A stretch of 49,054 nucleotides of DNA, taken from contig PDUK01000013.1 of NCBI GenBank assembly GCA_006212115.1, positions 1-49,054 of the forward strand, read 5' to 3'. The stretch's first letter is position 1; each line of letters starts with the position of its first letter. A program made the position numbers and the translations under genes. This document shows, piece after piece, positions 17,409-27,282 of this stretch. Under the pieces are notes generated by a model. The model was not told the DNA's origin and searched no databases. It was given only the letters and a program-made list of their open reading frames with translations. This stretch comes from Thalassolituus sp. GTDB lineage: Bacteria; Pseudomonadota; Gammaproteobacteria; Pseudomonadales; Oceanobacteraceae.

Positions 17409-17474
17409 TATATCCGGTCCGCCGATTTTTCTGTGGCTCACCTCCAAACTTTCGTCACACGAGGAAGCATCTCT

Positions 17475-17669
17475 ATGAAAAGACAGAAACGCGACATGCA
17501 GGAAAGAGCATTTGCACGTGGCTACCGAGCAGGCGTTGAGCGCCGCTCAAAAGATCTGGCCCCCGCAGGCCCTACGCACGACGACTGGATGGCTGGTTGG
17601 CGATCCGGACGTGAAGACAACTGGGATGGTTATACCGGCGTTTCTGGTATCCACCGAATGGCGGTGTAG
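17475..17669 (+). CDS. rmf: Ribosome modulation factor
   Basis: A 64-residue, very basic protein. The start MKRQKRDMQERAFARGY and the GYRAGVERRSKDLAP region match RMF closely (E. coli about 55 residues), followed by WMAGWRSGRED. RMF binds the 30S subunit near the mRNA exit and drives formation of inactive 100S ribosome dimers in stationary phase or under stress. The ATG at 17475 is preferred over longer in-frame openings because it begins exactly at the conserved N-terminus and is preceded by GAGGAA. It is convergent with pyrD and divergent from rlmL. The tail past residue 45 (NWDGYTGVSGIHRMAV) is longer than in E. coli. Confidence 0.95.
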   Translation: MKRQKRDMQERAFARGYRAGVERRSKDLAPAGPTHDDWMAGWRSGREDNWDGYTGVSGIHRMAV

Positions 17670-17700
17670 CACGCGCCATCAAACGAATTTTCTCCACTCC

Positions 17701-17770
17701 TGACGAACGTCGTCAGACCTTATGCTCCCCCACCCGGGGCGCTTATGCCCGGTCTTAACCGGGCTTTTCT
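17701..17770 (+). terminator. Terminator region of rmf
   Basis: A palindrome TGACGA-acg-TCGTCA (17701-17715) comes first. An intrinsic terminator follows: GCCCGG (17747-17752), loop TCTTAA, CCGGGC (17759-17764) and TTTT. The 6-bp GC stem plus T-run supports termination of rmf. pyrD ends at 17778 on the other strand. Confidence 0.75.
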
Positions 17771-17777
17771 ATGTCAT

Positions 17778-18797
17778 TCAGACTTTTGCGATCGAACGAG
17801 CACACTCGCCAATCAATTCTGGACCACGGTAGATAAAGCCAGAATAGACCTGTACCAGCTGGGCACCAGCACGGAATTTGTCGACAGCATCTTCACCTTC
17901 AAGGATACCACCCACACCAATTACCGGGATGCGATCGCCAAGCACACCGCACAGGCGAGCAATGGTCAGGGTCGACAGCTCGGTTACTGGTGCGCCAGAG
18001 AGACCACCTGCCTCGCTACCAAACTCAGACTTCTCGACTCCCTCTCTCGACAGAGTGGTGTTGGTTGCAATAACGCCATCGATCTCGCAATCGAGCAGAG
18101 TTTGAGCAACGGTATCGATTTCCTCATTTTCCATATCCGGTGCGATTTTCACGAAGATAGGCTTATAACCGTGTTCTTTCGCGAGCTCAGCCTGACGCTC
18201 CTTTAACGGCATCAGCAAGTCACGTAGGGCATCGCCGTACTGTAGAGTACGCAGCCCCGGTGTGTTCGGAGAGGAAATATTAACCGTAATGTAGGTCGCG
18301 TGTTCGTACACTTTTTCAAGGCAAATCAGATAGTCTGATGTTGCATCTTCTACTGCAGTGTCGAAGTTTTTACCGATGTTGATTCCCAGCACACCCTTAA
18401 ACTTCGCTTTCTTAACCTGCTCAACCAGATGATCTACACCTTTATTGTTGAACCCCATACGGTTAATGATGGCGCGCTCTTCAGGAAGACGGAACAAACG
18501 AGGCTTCGGGTTACCCGGCTGAGGGCGAGGTGTGATGGTCCCAATCTCGATAAAACCAAAACCGAGTCGGGCAAAAGCATCGATAAAATCACCATTTTTA
18601 TCCAAGCCTGCGGCGAGACCGACGGGATTTGGGAAGGTAATGCCAGCCACTGTTACTGGCTGATCGGGTACTTTCTTTGTTAACAGGCCAAGTATCCCCA
18701 GCTTTTCTGCCCTACCGAGTAACTTGAGACCCAGATCGTGGGATGTTTCACCATCCATCGTAAATAAAAACGAACGGGCGAGATTGTACCAACTCAT
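17778..18797 (-). CDS. pyrD: Dihydroorotate dehydrogenase (quinone), class 2
   Basis: A 339-residue membrane-associated flavoenzyme that oxidises dihydroorotate to orotate in pyrimidine synthesis, passing electrons to ubiquinone. An amphipathic N-terminal extension (about 1-45) fits class 2 membrane association. AAGLDKNG and the [19 protein letters not shown] stretch bind FMN and substrate, and the catalytic base is S175 in [21 protein letters not shown] and GVGGI are later FMN/phosphate-binding signatures. The length matches E. coli (336). It lies 90 bp downstream of the DUF2835 gene on the same strand, so possibly in one transcript with it. Confidence 0.96.
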   Translation of the reverse strand: MSWYNLARSFLFTMDGETSHDLGLKLLGRAEKLGILGLLTKKVPDQPVTVAGITFPNPVGLAAGLDKNGDFIDAFARLGFGFIEIGTITPRPQPGNPKPRLFRLPEERAIINRMGFNNKGVDHLVEQVKKAKFKGVLGINIGKNFDTAVEDATSDYLICLEKVYEHATYITVNISSPNTPGLRTLQYGDALRDLLMPLKERQAELAKEHGYKPIFVKIAPDMENEEIDTVAQTLLDCEIDGVIATNTTLSREGVEKSEFGSEAGGLSGAPVTELSTLTIARLCGVLGDRIPVIGVGGILEGEDAVDKFRAGAQLVQVYSGFIYRGPELIGECARSIAKV

Positions 18798-18887
18798 AAA
18801 CTTCTCTCAGGCTAACGGGGGCTAATAGATATCTGCGCGCATTATAGGGACTTATCAGGTCGCTGTAGATCCCTGGCGGGCAAAAAG

Positions 18888-19112
18888 TCAGGCGAGGCGC
18901 TCAATTCGTTCGAATTTTCCCTGAGCATTGAAATGAATCGCAAAACGACCGTGGACACCCTCCCGGGTGACCACTTTCTGTAATACTCCCGCAGGAAATC
19001 GTACCGTTCTGCCATCCACTGTATGTGCAAGGACAGTGCGAGCATTGCCCTGATAGTAGCGCAGGTATTCATCACTGCTGATGGAAAGGTAAACGACGAT
19101 ACGCTGACTCAT
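18888..19112 (-). CDS. DUF2835 family protein
   Basis: A 74-residue cytoplasmic protein matching the DUF2835 pattern: an opening YYQGNARTVLAHTVDGRTV, then RFPAGVLQKVVTREGVHG and a closing FAIHFNAQGKFERIERL. The function of the family is unknown. Its ATG overlaps the stop codon of the upstream DKxGHF-motif gene (ATGA), so the two are translationally coupled. It precedes pyrD by 90 bp. The small all-beta, OB-like appearance is only an impression from the alternating pattern. Confidence 0.85.
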   Translation of the reverse strand: MSQRIVVYLSISSDEYLRYYQGNARTVLAHTVDGRTVRFPAGVLQKVVTREGVHGRFAIHFNAQGKFERIERLA

Positions 19113-20185
19113 AGCTTTTCCGTTTTTCTACTGCGTGCTTCTCGGCGAACATCCCGACGAATGCGCCAGCGCTCGAGACGTTCTCGTATATTTTTGAACA
19201 GTCGAATCCGCGGCTCGGTCATGAGCTCAGGATGCCGCAATGCGAGAATGGCCTCTGGCTGCAAATACGCTGGTAAAACACTCAGGCCTTTCTGATTGAA
19301 CAACATGGGGGCCAGAGCGCCATAGCGCTCCCAGGGCAATGCTTCTGCGCGGCATTCAGGACGACTCGTCATTACTTTTCCCAGCAAAGCGTCTGTCCGC
19401 AACATGGAGCAATTTACACTCTCATTCCAAGCTGGATCAACGTAATCAAGCCAATCAAACGCATCCCCAATCACCCAACGTTCATTCTCACACAGAACGT
19501 ACGGAGCTAAAGGCGACTCCGTCAAAGGATCTGGGTGCTCAGACAAAATTCGGTTCCAGAAGCGAAGTCCCTGAAAGTTCGCCACCAGATCCGCAAATGA
19601 ATATACGCCTGTCGTCTCTGCACCGAAATACACTGACTCGGTCCACTCGCCAAACAGCAAGGCGTTCTTCAGGCTGCCATGCATCTGCTCGGTCTCTTCG
19701 AAGTAGCTATAACCTTCAGTGAAGAAGTGACCAAACTTATCAGTGCCTACGTAGTCATCGCCGACACGAACAACAGACGCTACGCGTTCAGAGAGCACCA
19801 GAGACGGCGAATGCGGCCAGGTAAACTCGTGATACACCGAGTCCTGAAACAAGGTAGATAAACGCTCGATGTCCGGGCTTTGCTCAGCATAGGATTCAAC
19901 CTGCCCCACTAATGGCCGGGCCAGTAAAACCCTGAAGGAATCATACAGCCGATCGACATTACAACGGGAGCGCGCAGGCACACGCTGCACCTTACGCGGT
20001 TTCAGATGAGGCTCATTGCGATTGGCGCGCACAAGTGCGCGTTCGATACGCTGTGCTACTTCGGCATTTAACGCATTACGGCTGTCCGTCAGCGTATCAA
20101 GCTCGGGCTGACTGAAATGATCAACCTCAGCGGCATACAGGAATGCAGTTGTAGACAGTGCCAGAACGGCAATCAGCGCTTTCAA
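19109..20185 (-). CDS. Exported DKxGHF-motif protein of unknown function
   Basis: 358 residues from a TTG start. An N-terminal signal peptide (Lys-Ala then LIAVLALSTTAFLYAA) shows export. The central region has D149-K150-F-G-H153-F, then an E-x-x-E stretch and GVYSFADLVANFQG (near 193-206). The combination of DKxGHF with D-x-x-A-N-x-x-G is reminiscent of small DUF2279-type lipoproteins, but this is only motif resemblance. The C-terminus is strongly basic (about 325-358, many Arg). No ribosome-binding site precedes the TTG and no in-frame ATG lies close by. A 14-bp hairpin ends 11 bases upstream of the start codon. It is coupled to DUF2835 by ATGA. Confidence 0.75.
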   Translation of the reverse strand: MKALIAVLALSTTAFLYAAEVDHFSQPELDTLTDSRNALNAEVAQRIERALVRANRNEPHLKPRKVQRVPARSRCNVDRLYDSFRVLLARPLVGQVESYAEQSPDIERLSTLFQDSVYHEFTWPHSPSLVLSERVASVVRVGDDYVGTDKFGHFFTEGYSYFEETEQMHGSLKNALLFGEWTESVYFGAETTGVYSFADLVANFQGLRFWNRILSEHPDPLTESPLAPYVLCENERWVIGDAFDWLDYVDPAWNESVNCSMLRTDALLGKVMTSRPECRAEALPWERYGALAPMLFNQKGLSVLPAYLQPEAILALRHPELMTEPRIRLFKNIRERLERWRIRRDVRREARSRKTEKL

Positions 20186-20196
20186 GAGGGGGATTC

Positions 20197-20229
20197 GCGT
20201 CGGTGAAAACCGCAGTTTTACACCGACGC
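20197..20229 (-). other. Strong RNA hairpin in the leader of the TTG-started gene
   Basis: GCGTCGGTGAAAAC (20197-20210) pairs with GTTTT-A-CACCGACGC (20215-20229), 14 base pairs with one bulged A and a CGCA loop. On the minus strand it lies between the end of gdhB (20258) and the TTG start at 20185. No T-run follows, so it could be a Rho-assisted gdhB 3' end or a translational control element. Confidence 0.55.
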
Positions 20230-20257
20230 TGGCTTCATATCAACTTAAGAGCCCGGT

Positions 20258-23200
20258 TTAGCTGTGACGACTTGCCTGAGCCAGGTCGAGAAGCTCACGC
20301 AGGGCTACCGCTATCATAGGAAAGGTCGTCTGCTCGATACTCTTAAGGTCTTCCAGCATACGTTCCCAACGATCGACCAGCACACGCTGCTCGTCTTCCC
20401 AATGGTCAATCGCCACTTCGAGATCTGTTTCATCAGAATGACCTTTCAGTATTCCCACCGTTAATGAGCGCTGCTGCCAGTCCAGATCATCCCGGAAGCT
20501 CTCTCGTGCCATGGCTTCCCAATGATTCGAAGCCGGAAGATCATTAACCTGCTGTAGGAACCAATTCAGAGACAAGTGCTCGCCCACACCAAAATAGGCC
20601 TGCGTTACTCTCTCTACCGGGCAGTCAGAATGGGCAGCCGCTTCAATAATACCCAGCGACGAATACAACTCACTTGCGCCAGCAGTAAAGGCCGCCAATT
20701 CATCGGGCACACCCAATTCTCTACGACGTTGGTGTTCTTTCTGCCAGCGTTCAAGTGCGCTGCCCTTCAGCGTAGTCTTGAGGTTAGTGGCAATGTGACG
20801 CACAGCGGCGCCAAATCGCGACACTTCGCTCTCGATTTCCACACTCACTCTGCGGTTACGCAAGAACCAGCGGGTCGCACGACGAACCAGTCTCATCAGC
20901 TCTGCCATCATATCTTCCTGAACATCAGTAGGTACCTGATAGTCCAGTGCGCTGATCTCAGCCCAGTGCTCGTGTAGTGAGAAGGTATCCCGAGCGGTAA
21001 CATAGGCGCGTGCGATATCAACGATGGTCGCGCCGGTCGAGTCCCGAAGTCGATTAACAAAGGTGATCCCCATATGGTTCACCATGTCGTTAGCCAACTG
21101 CGTCGCAATAATTTCACTCCGCAGGCGGTGGCTATTGATCGAATCTGCAAACTTCTTATTCAGTGCGTCTGGGAAGGCTGTCGCCACAATTTTTGCGATA
21201 TAGCTATCTGACGTAATCTTGTCTGCATTCAGGCGCTCTTTCATATCCGCCTTGGTATACGAAATAAGCACTGCCAGTTCAGGACGGGTCAACCCCGTAT
21301 TATTCGTACGGCGTTCCTGAAGCTCTTCCTCATCGGGCAAAAATTCCAACGAGCGGTTCAGTTTTCCCTGCTGCTCGTAGTCCTTCATCAAGCGAATATA
21401 TTCATCGAGGCGGTCACGACAATCACGATACGCTAACGCGATCGCCTGCGTCTGATGATAGTTGTTGTTCAGTACCAGATCAGCGACAGGATCTGTCTGA
21501 TCAAGGAATACTTTATTACGCTGCTTACGGGTCAGATCACCGTTGTCCATGATCTCATTCAGCATAATTTTGATGTTGACCTCATGGTCCGAGCAATCAA
21601 CACCACCCGCATTATCAATAAAGTCGGTATACGACGCGCCGCCGTGTAAGCCAAATTCAATACGACCAAGTTGAGTAACACCGAGGTTACCCCCTTCGCC
21701 AATGACTTTGGCACGGACATCACGACCATTGATACGTAATGCATCGTTAGCCTTATCACCTACATCAGAATCCAGTTCAGTCGCCGCTTTAATGTAGGTT
21801 CCGATGCCGCCATTCCAGATAAGATCAACCTCCGCCTTAAGAGCCGCTTTAATCAGCTCGTTCGGCGCCAGTTTGCTTTCTTTAATGCCAAAGCGTTTCT
21901 TCATTTCAGGTGAAATATCAACGCTCTTTGCAGCGCGAGAGAAAATACCGCCTCCTTTGGATATCAGAGCTTTGTCATAATCCTCCCAGCTGGAACGGGG
22001 TAATTCAAACAAACGTTTACGCTCTTTAAAGCTGCTTGCCGAATCAGGATTCGGATCGATAAATATGTGCATATGGTTGAAAGCGGCAACCAGCTGGATA
22101 TGTTCCGACAGCAACATGCCATTACCAAAGACATCACCGGCCATATCGCCGATCCCGACCACGGTGAAATCTTCTTCCTGAACATTATGTCCGCGCTCAC
22201 GGAAATGCCGCTGCACCGAGACCCAGGCACCGCGCGCAGTGATGCCCATCTTCTTGTGGTCATATCCAACAGAACCACCAGATGCGAAGCCGTCGCCCAT
22301 CCAGAAACCACGATTTACTGCGATTTCGTTGGCGATATCTGAGAAGGTCGCGGTGCCTTTATCTGCGGCAACCACCAGATACGGGTCTGGTTCGTCGTGT
22401 CGCACAACCGATACCGGAGGAACGATATCGCCCTCAACCAGATTATCGGTGACGTCCAGCAAAGCGCTGATAAAGGTTTGATAGCAAGCAACACCTTCGG
22501 CAATAAAGGCGTCTCTTCCACCTTCGCTGGGCGGACACTTAGATACAAAACCACCTTTCGCACCAACAGGAACGATGACCGCATTTTTGACCTGTTGCGC
22601 TTTTACCAAGCCCAGGACTTCTGTTCTGAAATCGTCTATACGGTCTGACCAGCGCAAGCCACCACGAGCAACTTTACCGCCTCTCAGGTGGACACCCTCG
22701 ATACGAGGCGAGTACACGAAGATTTCAAACATCGGACGTGGCAGAGGAATATCAGAAATTTCTGATGGCTTAATTTTAAACGAGAGATAACTCTTCTCTT
22801 TGCCCTCATCATCGGGCTGAAAATAATTGGTGCGTAATGTCGCCTTCATCAGCTCAAGATAGCGGCGAATAGTCCGGTCTTCGTTGAGCTGTTCAACCGC
22901 GTCCAGTGATTCGAGAATTCCTTCCTCAATCTCAGAGGTTTTCTTGAGGCGCGCGTCCATGTCATCCTCGCCGAATTGAGCAAGCCCAAAACGCGCATGG
23001 AAGAATTCTACGATGCTGGCACTGATAGGAATGTAACGGCCCAGGGTATCTGCAATGTAGTTTTCAGAGATTCCAAAACGAATCTGCTTCATGTAACGCG
23101 CATAGGCACGCAGCAGAGCGATGTCTTTCCAGCCAAGCTTAGCCCCCAGCACCAAACGGTTGAACGAGTCGTTCTCGGCACGTCCTTTCCAGATAGCCCG

Positions 23201-25099
23201 GAAGGCATCCTGAAAGACCTGTTTAACCTCAGCAATGTTAATGCTGTCGGCGAGGGTATATTTAAGTGAAAAATTATGAATCCAGACACGTCGTCCATCA
23301 GCGCATACGATTTCGTATGGGTGCTCTCCCATCACGCGTAAGCCGAAGTTTTCCAGAACAGGAATAATATCTGAGAGCGGTAAAATAGAATCCGGATTAA
23401 AGAGCTTGAAGCGAAGTTCGTTCTCGCCCCCCTCTAACTCGCGGTAAAAAGACATACCGAGCTCATCATCGGCCGACGACTTGAGCGCATCCATGTATTG
23501 AATATCAGACACCGCCGTGCGCGCCGAGAAGTCTTCACGATAGCCAGCAGGAAATGCCGAACGATAATCGTGATACAGCAGGTTGCCTCTTTCCTCACCC
23601 ACCTGTTCAATCAGGGCTGAATGTAAATCGTCAGTCCACGAACGTACTACCTGACGGATTTTATTCGCAACGATCACTTCATCGTAGCTGGATTCGTGGT
23701 CTGGATTCAGACGAACAATAAAGTGAGTCCGCGCCAGAACAGATTCCGAAAAGTAAGTATTAAACTCAATATCGAGCGGTTCGAATTCCTGACGAAGAAT
23801 GTCTTCCATCTTCTGTCGCAATTCGGTGTTGTAGACGTCACGCGGTGTATAAGCAATGCACGAAAGAAACTTACTGTAGGTGTCTTTTCTCAGGTAAACG
23901 CGGGTCTGACGTCGTTCCTGAATATTCAATACGCTGATGGCGGTTTTATACAGCTGATCGACATCCGACTGGAATAGCTCATCACGAGGATACACCTCCA
24001 GGATACGATCTAACTCTTTGGCACTGTGGCTGTGTTTTTCAAAACCCGCCTTATCACGAATAGCAGTCAGCTTACGGCGGATGATCGGAATATTATTCGG
24101 CGTTTCTATGTACACGATCGAGGTAAAGAGCCCCATAAAGCGCATACCGCCAACCACGTTCCCGTCTTTGTCAAAGCGCTTGATCACTACGTAGTCCGGA
24201 TACGCAGGGCGATGAATGCGACTGCGGTTGCCTGACTTCATGAAATTGATCAGCGATGGGCCCGTTATAAACTCTTGGATCTCTGGCTCAAGGTCACGTA
24301 ATTTCACCTGAGAGCGCGTTGTATCGATATCACGGAATGTGCCGAGGTCATGTTCTACAACACGATCCACCACATCGCCTGATTTATTACGCTTGACTGT
24401 AAATTCATCGTAAGCGAGGAAGGTAAAGTGATTATCTGCCATCCAATCGACAAAGTCCGCCGCCTCAGCGCAGGTATTTTTATCGTTTACCGTACAGGCT
24501 TTACGAAGTTCGTTAGCCGTCTCCTGCGCTTTGCTTAACATTGCGGGGAAATCACGTACACAACGCTGGACTTCCTGTAATACCTGTTGGATATCGTTGG
24601 TCAGATCTGCCATCAGCTGCTGGTCTGAATGGTGATCAACCTCAATATAAATAATCGCTTCTGACTGCTTCCCTTTGCCGGGCTTATCCCATTTTCCTGA
24701 TGTTTTCAGCGAACCATCTTTCTCACGGGTAGCGTACAAGGCGCAGTAGTGAATCGCATGCAGTGACATCTGCCGTGCATTAAGCTGCATCCTGATCGAA
24801 TCAACCAGAAATGGCATGTCGTCAAACACAATTTCGATAACCGTATGCAAGGACTGCCAGCCATGGTTCTCATGGTCTGGATTAAACACCCTGACTTTGG
24901 CTTCTCCGTCCGCCCGCTTCTGAACGAATTGCCAGCACGATAAGGTGGCACCATAGAGATCTTCCACCGATCTGTTCAGAACTTCGTCCGAAGGCGCACC
25001 TGAGTAGTAAAGGTCAGCAAAGCGGGTTAATTGACCTGCCAGGCTGGCGTCGTTGCGTTCGTTGATCAGAGCATGTAAAGGTGTCAGCATTGCATTCAC
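20258..25099 (-). CDS. gdhB: NAD-specific glutamate dehydrogenase, 180-kDa class
   Basis: A 1613-residue enzyme oxidising glutamate to 2-oxoglutarate and ammonium with NAD, allowing glutamate to be used as carbon source. The large N-terminal region (about 1-700) carries ACT-like regulatory parts. The central catalytic core includes RGGKVARGGLRWSDR, PVGAKGGFV with the substrate Lys, and FASGGSVGYDHKKMGITARG. GEGGNLGVTQLGR marks the NAD-binding part, and a long helical C-terminal region completes the protein. The length is typical for this class (about 1600). It has its own 231-bp upstream region, divergent from moxR. I recall the same neighbourhood (gdhB beside the moxR/Bat operon) from Pseudomonas. 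Confidence 0.96.
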   Translation of the reverse strand: MNAMLTPLHALINERNDASLAGQLTRFADLYYSGAPSDEVLNRSVEDLYGATLSCWQFVQKRADGEAKVRVFNPDHENHGWQSLHTVIEIVFDDMPFLVDSIRMQLNARQMSLHAIHYCALYATREKDGSLKTSGKWDKPGKGKQSEAIIYIEVDHHSDQQLMADLTNDIQQVLQEVQRCVRDFPAMLSKAQETANELRKACTVNDKNTCAEAADFVDWMADNHFTFLAYDEFTVKRNKSGDVVDRVVEHDLGTFRDIDTTRSQVKLRDLEPEIQEFITGPSLINFMKSGNRSRIHRPAYPDYVVIKRFDKDGNVVGGMRFMGLFTSIVYIETPNNIPIIRRKLTAIRDKAGFEKHSHSAKELDRILEVYPRDELFQSDVDQLYKTAISVLNIQERRQTRVYLRKDTYSKFLSCIAYTPRDVYNTELRQKMEDILRQEFEPLDIEFNTYFSESVLARTHFIVRLNPDHESSYDEVIVANKIRQVVRSWTDDLHSALIEQVGEERGNLLYHDYRSAFPAGYREDFSARTAVSDIQYMDALKSSADDELGMSFYRELEGGENELRFKLFNPDSILPLSDIIPVLENFGLRVMGEHPYEIVCADGRRVWIHNFSLKYTLADSINIAEVKQVFQDAFRAIWKGRAENDSFNRLVLGAKLGWKDIALLRAYARYMKQIRFGISENYIADTLGRYIPISASIVEFFHARFGLAQFGEDDMDARLKKTSEIEEGILESLDAVEQLNEDRTIRRYLELMKATLRTNYFQPDDEGKEKSYLSFKIKPSEISDIPLPRPMFEIFVYSPRIEGVHLRGGKVARGGLRWSDRIDDFRTEVLGLVKAQQVKNAVIVPVGAKGGFVSKCPPSEGGRDAFIAEGVACYQTFISALLDVTDNLVEGDIVPPVSVVRHDEPDPYLVVAADKGTATFSDIANEIAVNRGFWMGDGFASGGSVGYDHKKMGITARGAWVSVQRHFRERGHNVQEEDFTVVGIGDMAGDVFGNGMLLSEHIQLVAAFNHMHIFIDPNPDSASSFKERKRLFELPRSSWEDYDKALISKGGGIFSRAAKSVDISPEMKKRFGIKESKLAPNELIKAALKAEVDLIWNGGIGTYIKAATELDSDVGDKANDALRINGRDVRAKVIGEGGNLGVTQLGRIEFGLHGGASYTDFIDNAGGVDCSDHEVNIKIMLNEIMDNGDLTRKQRNKVFLDQTDPVADLVLNNNYHQTQAIALAYRDCRDRLDEYIRLMKDYEQQGKLNRSLEFLPDEEELQERRTNNTGLTRPELAVLISYTKADMKERLNADKITSDSYIAKIVATAFPDALNKKFADSINSHRLRSEIIATQLANDMVNHMGITFVNRLRDSTGATIVDIARAYVTARDTFSLHEHWAEISALDYQVPTDVQEDMMAELMRLVRRATRWFLRNRRVSVEIESEVSRFGAAVRHIATNLKTTLKGSALERWQKEHQRRRELGVPDELAAFTAGASELYSSLGIIEAAAHSDCPVERVTQAYFGVGEHLSLNWFLQQVNDLPASNHWEAMARESFRDDLDWQQRSLTVGILKGHSDETDLEVAIDHWEDEQRVLVDRWERMLEDLKSIEQTTFPMIAVALRELLDLAQASRHS

Positions 25100-25212
25100 T
25101 CGCAGCGGAATCCGTTAAAAAGTTATGTCCCGTGACCTCTGAAAAACAGAGGAACCTTATCTATAGCTTAGACTATCTGTCATCTTTGCCAGTTGCAGTG
25201 ACGCAAAGGGAG

Positions 25213-25242
25213 TTGACTCTCCTTTACGCAGCCTCAAATAAC
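25213..25242 (+). promoter_or_regulatory. Candidate promoter of the moxR/Bat operon
   Basis: TTGACT (25213-25218), an 18-bp spacer and AATAAC (25237-25242) give a moderate sigma-70 match. The predicted leader is about 80 nt. It lies in the divergent gdhB-moxR gap, in which I see nothing else specific. Confidence 0.35.
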
Positions 25243-25330
25243 TTTGATCAACTGGCGTACCAGAAGCATTGACCGCCCCGTTGTAATCTCTAAAATCCTT
25301 TATAAATCAAAGCATCAGGACAGGTCTCAG

Positions 25331-26290
25331 ATGAGTTTACAAAACGGATTCCAACAACTCCGTGACAACCTGCAAAAAAGTATCATTGGCCAGCCACAAT
25401 TGGTTGAACGCCTGCTACTCACTCTCTTAGCTGATGGACACCTCTTGGTAGAAGGTGCGCCTGGCCTGGCGAAGACCAAGGCGATTAACGCCCTCGCAGA
25501 TCGGATGGAAGGCGAGTTCAAGCGTGTGCAATTTACGCCGGATCTGCTGCCGGGCGATATCACAGGGACGGAGATCTATCGCCCCGAAACCCAAACGTTC
25601 GACTTTCAGGCTGGCCCCATTTTTCACAACCTGATTCTGGCTGACGAAATTAACCGTGCTCCGGCTAAAGTGCAGAGCGCCCTGCTCGAGGCAATGGCTG
25701 AGCGTCAGGTCACCGTGGGTGGTGTCACCCGCGACCTTCCAGAAGTGTTTATGGTGATGGCAACCCAGAACCCAATCGAGCAAGAAGGTACGTACCCTCT
25801 ACCCGAGGCCCAACTCGACCGATTCCTGATGCATGTAAAAATCGGCTATCCGGATGCCAGTGCAGAGCAGTCGATTCTGCGCTTGGCGCGCGGTGAAGCT
25901 CTGGACAGCAAGGCATATGAGGGCAACAAGCTCACCGAGAAGCATCTGTTAGCTGCACGCAATCAAGTGCTTTCAATACATATGGCAGAAGCGGTTGAGG
26001 AATACCTTGTTCAGTTAATTATCGCCACGCGCGAGCCAGCAACCTACGGCGAAGATCTCGCCCGCTGGATTGAATTCGGCGCCAGCCCGCGAGGCACCAT
26101 CGCTCTCGACCGCTGCGCCCGAGCATACGCGTGGCTGCAAGGCCGGGACTACGTCAGCCCGGATGATATCCGCGCCGTTGCACACGATGTGTTGCGTCAC
26201 CGTATCTTATTAAGCTTTGAGGCAGAGGCGAGTGGCCTGACCAGCGATAAAGTCATCAGCGAACTTCTGAATCGAGTGCCTGTCGCCTGA
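25331..26290 (+). CDS. MoxR-family AAA+ ATPase
   Basis: A 319-residue AAA+ ATPase of the MoxR subfamily. Walker A is GAPGLAKTK (residues 42-50), Walker B LILADEINRA (101-110), and QNPIEQEGTYPLPEAQLDRF carries the sensor 1 and MoxR signature. The C-terminal lid contains SPRGTIALDRCARA. MoxR proteins act as chaperone-like ATPases that help insert cofactors or mature protein complexes, often with VWA-domain partners. The start at 25331 begins the conserved domain; longer in-frame openings use weak codons. The TGA stop shares one base with the ATG of the DUF58 gene. First gene of the moxR/Bat operon. Confidence 0.94.
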   Translation: MSLQNGFQQLRDNLQKSIIGQPQLVERLLLTLLADGHLLVEGAPGLAKTKAINALADRMEGEFKRVQFTPDLLPGDITGTEIYRPETQTFDFQAGPIFHNLILADEINRAPAKVQSALLEAMAERQVTVGGVTRDLPEVFMVMATQNPIEQEGTYPLPEAQLDRFLMHVKIGYPDASAEQSILRLARGEALDSKAYEGNKLTEKHLLAARNQVLSIHMAEAVEEYLVQLIIATREPATYGEDLARWIEFGASPRGTIALDRCARAYAWLQGRDYVSPDDIRAVAHDVLRHRILLSFEAEASGLTSDKVISELLNRVPVA

Positions 26291-27282
26291 TGGGCCACAA
26301 TGCGATGAGCAATAGCCTCTCTGTGCGTAGCGAATTCTCAGGCGGCACTCAGATTATCCCTGCACGTCTTGCTGGCTTGCGGGTGCTTGCTTCCTTATTA
26401 CCTTTGCACAAGCAAAAGAAAATTCTGAACGAGCAATCCGGTTCTCATGCGTCGCGACTACGAGGACGCGGTATCGACTTCTCTGAGGTACGGGAATATC
26501 AGGCTGGTGACGATATCCGCTCCATGGACTGGCGGGTAACAGCACGAACAGGGCAAGCCCACATTAAAGTTTTCCGGGAAGAGCGGGAACGTCCGGTACT
26601 GGTTGTCACGGACCTGAGAGCCAGTATGGACTTCGGTACCAAGCGCGCCCTCAAGCGCGTTGTCGCCGCCGATGTCTCTGCCCTGCTGGCGTGGTCTGCT
26701 GCGAGTCAGGGGGATCGATTGGGCGGACTCATCTTTAATGATAACGATGAGTTCGACTTACGCCCTCACACCGGCCGCAAAACACTCATGGCCTTCCTTC
26801 ACCGATTGGCCGATATGCCGCGAACGCTGCACAAAGCCAGTGGCGAGCGCATGTTGGAAATCTGCCGTCACATCGCCCGGGTCGCGAAACCCGGCTCTGC
26901 CATCTATATCGTTTCAGACTGGCTGGGCTATGATCAGGAATGCGAGAAGGTACTGTACGCCACCGCCCGTCACTGTGATCTGATTGCGGTTCGGGTCAGT
27001 GATCCGTTTGAAGTAACGCAGCCTACGGGAGATTACACACTCACCGATGGCCAGCAAAGAAAACGTCTGACTGTTTCTGATCGGGATAACCAATCACAGC
27101 GCGAGCGCTGGCTACACCAAAGTACGGAGCTGAAAGCCTCCCTGCTCCGACTTCAGACTCCGCTTATTGAGATCAGTACGAACGAAGACCCGCTCGATGC
27201 AATACGTCGCGGAATGGGATTCAGTGCACTCACTCCTCATCCCAGCAATCACGCCAACCCTCATCCAGGAGTATCAGAATGA
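26290..27282 (+). CDS. DUF58 domain protein
   Basis: A 330-residue cytoplasmic protein with the DUF58 core SMDWRVTARTGQAHIKVFRE (about residues 78-97) and the following strand PVLVVTDLRASM, which looks like the start of a degenerate VWA-like fold. DUF58 proteins are regular partners of MoxR ATPases. The exact role is unknown; a substrate adaptor or scaffold is the usual proposal. It shares one base with moxR and a four-base ATGA overlap with the DUF4381 gene, showing a translationally coupled operon. An in-frame ATG a few codons in could also be used. Confidence 0.9.
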   Translation: MGHNAMSNSLSVRSEFSGGTQIIPARLAGLRVLASLLPLHKQKKILNEQSGSHASRLRGRGIDFSEVREYQAGDDIRSMDWRVTARTGQAHIKVFREERERPVLVVTDLRASMDFGTKRALKRVVAADVSALLAWSAASQGDRLGGLIFNDNDEFDLRPHTGRKTLMAFLHRLADMPRTLHKASGERMLEICRHIARVAKPGSAIYIVSDWLGYDQECEKVLYATARHCDLIAVRVSDPFEVTQPTGDYTLTDGQQRKRLTVSDRDNQSQRERWLHQSTELKASLLRLQTPLIEISTNEDPLDAIRRGMGFSALTPHPSNHANPHPGVSE

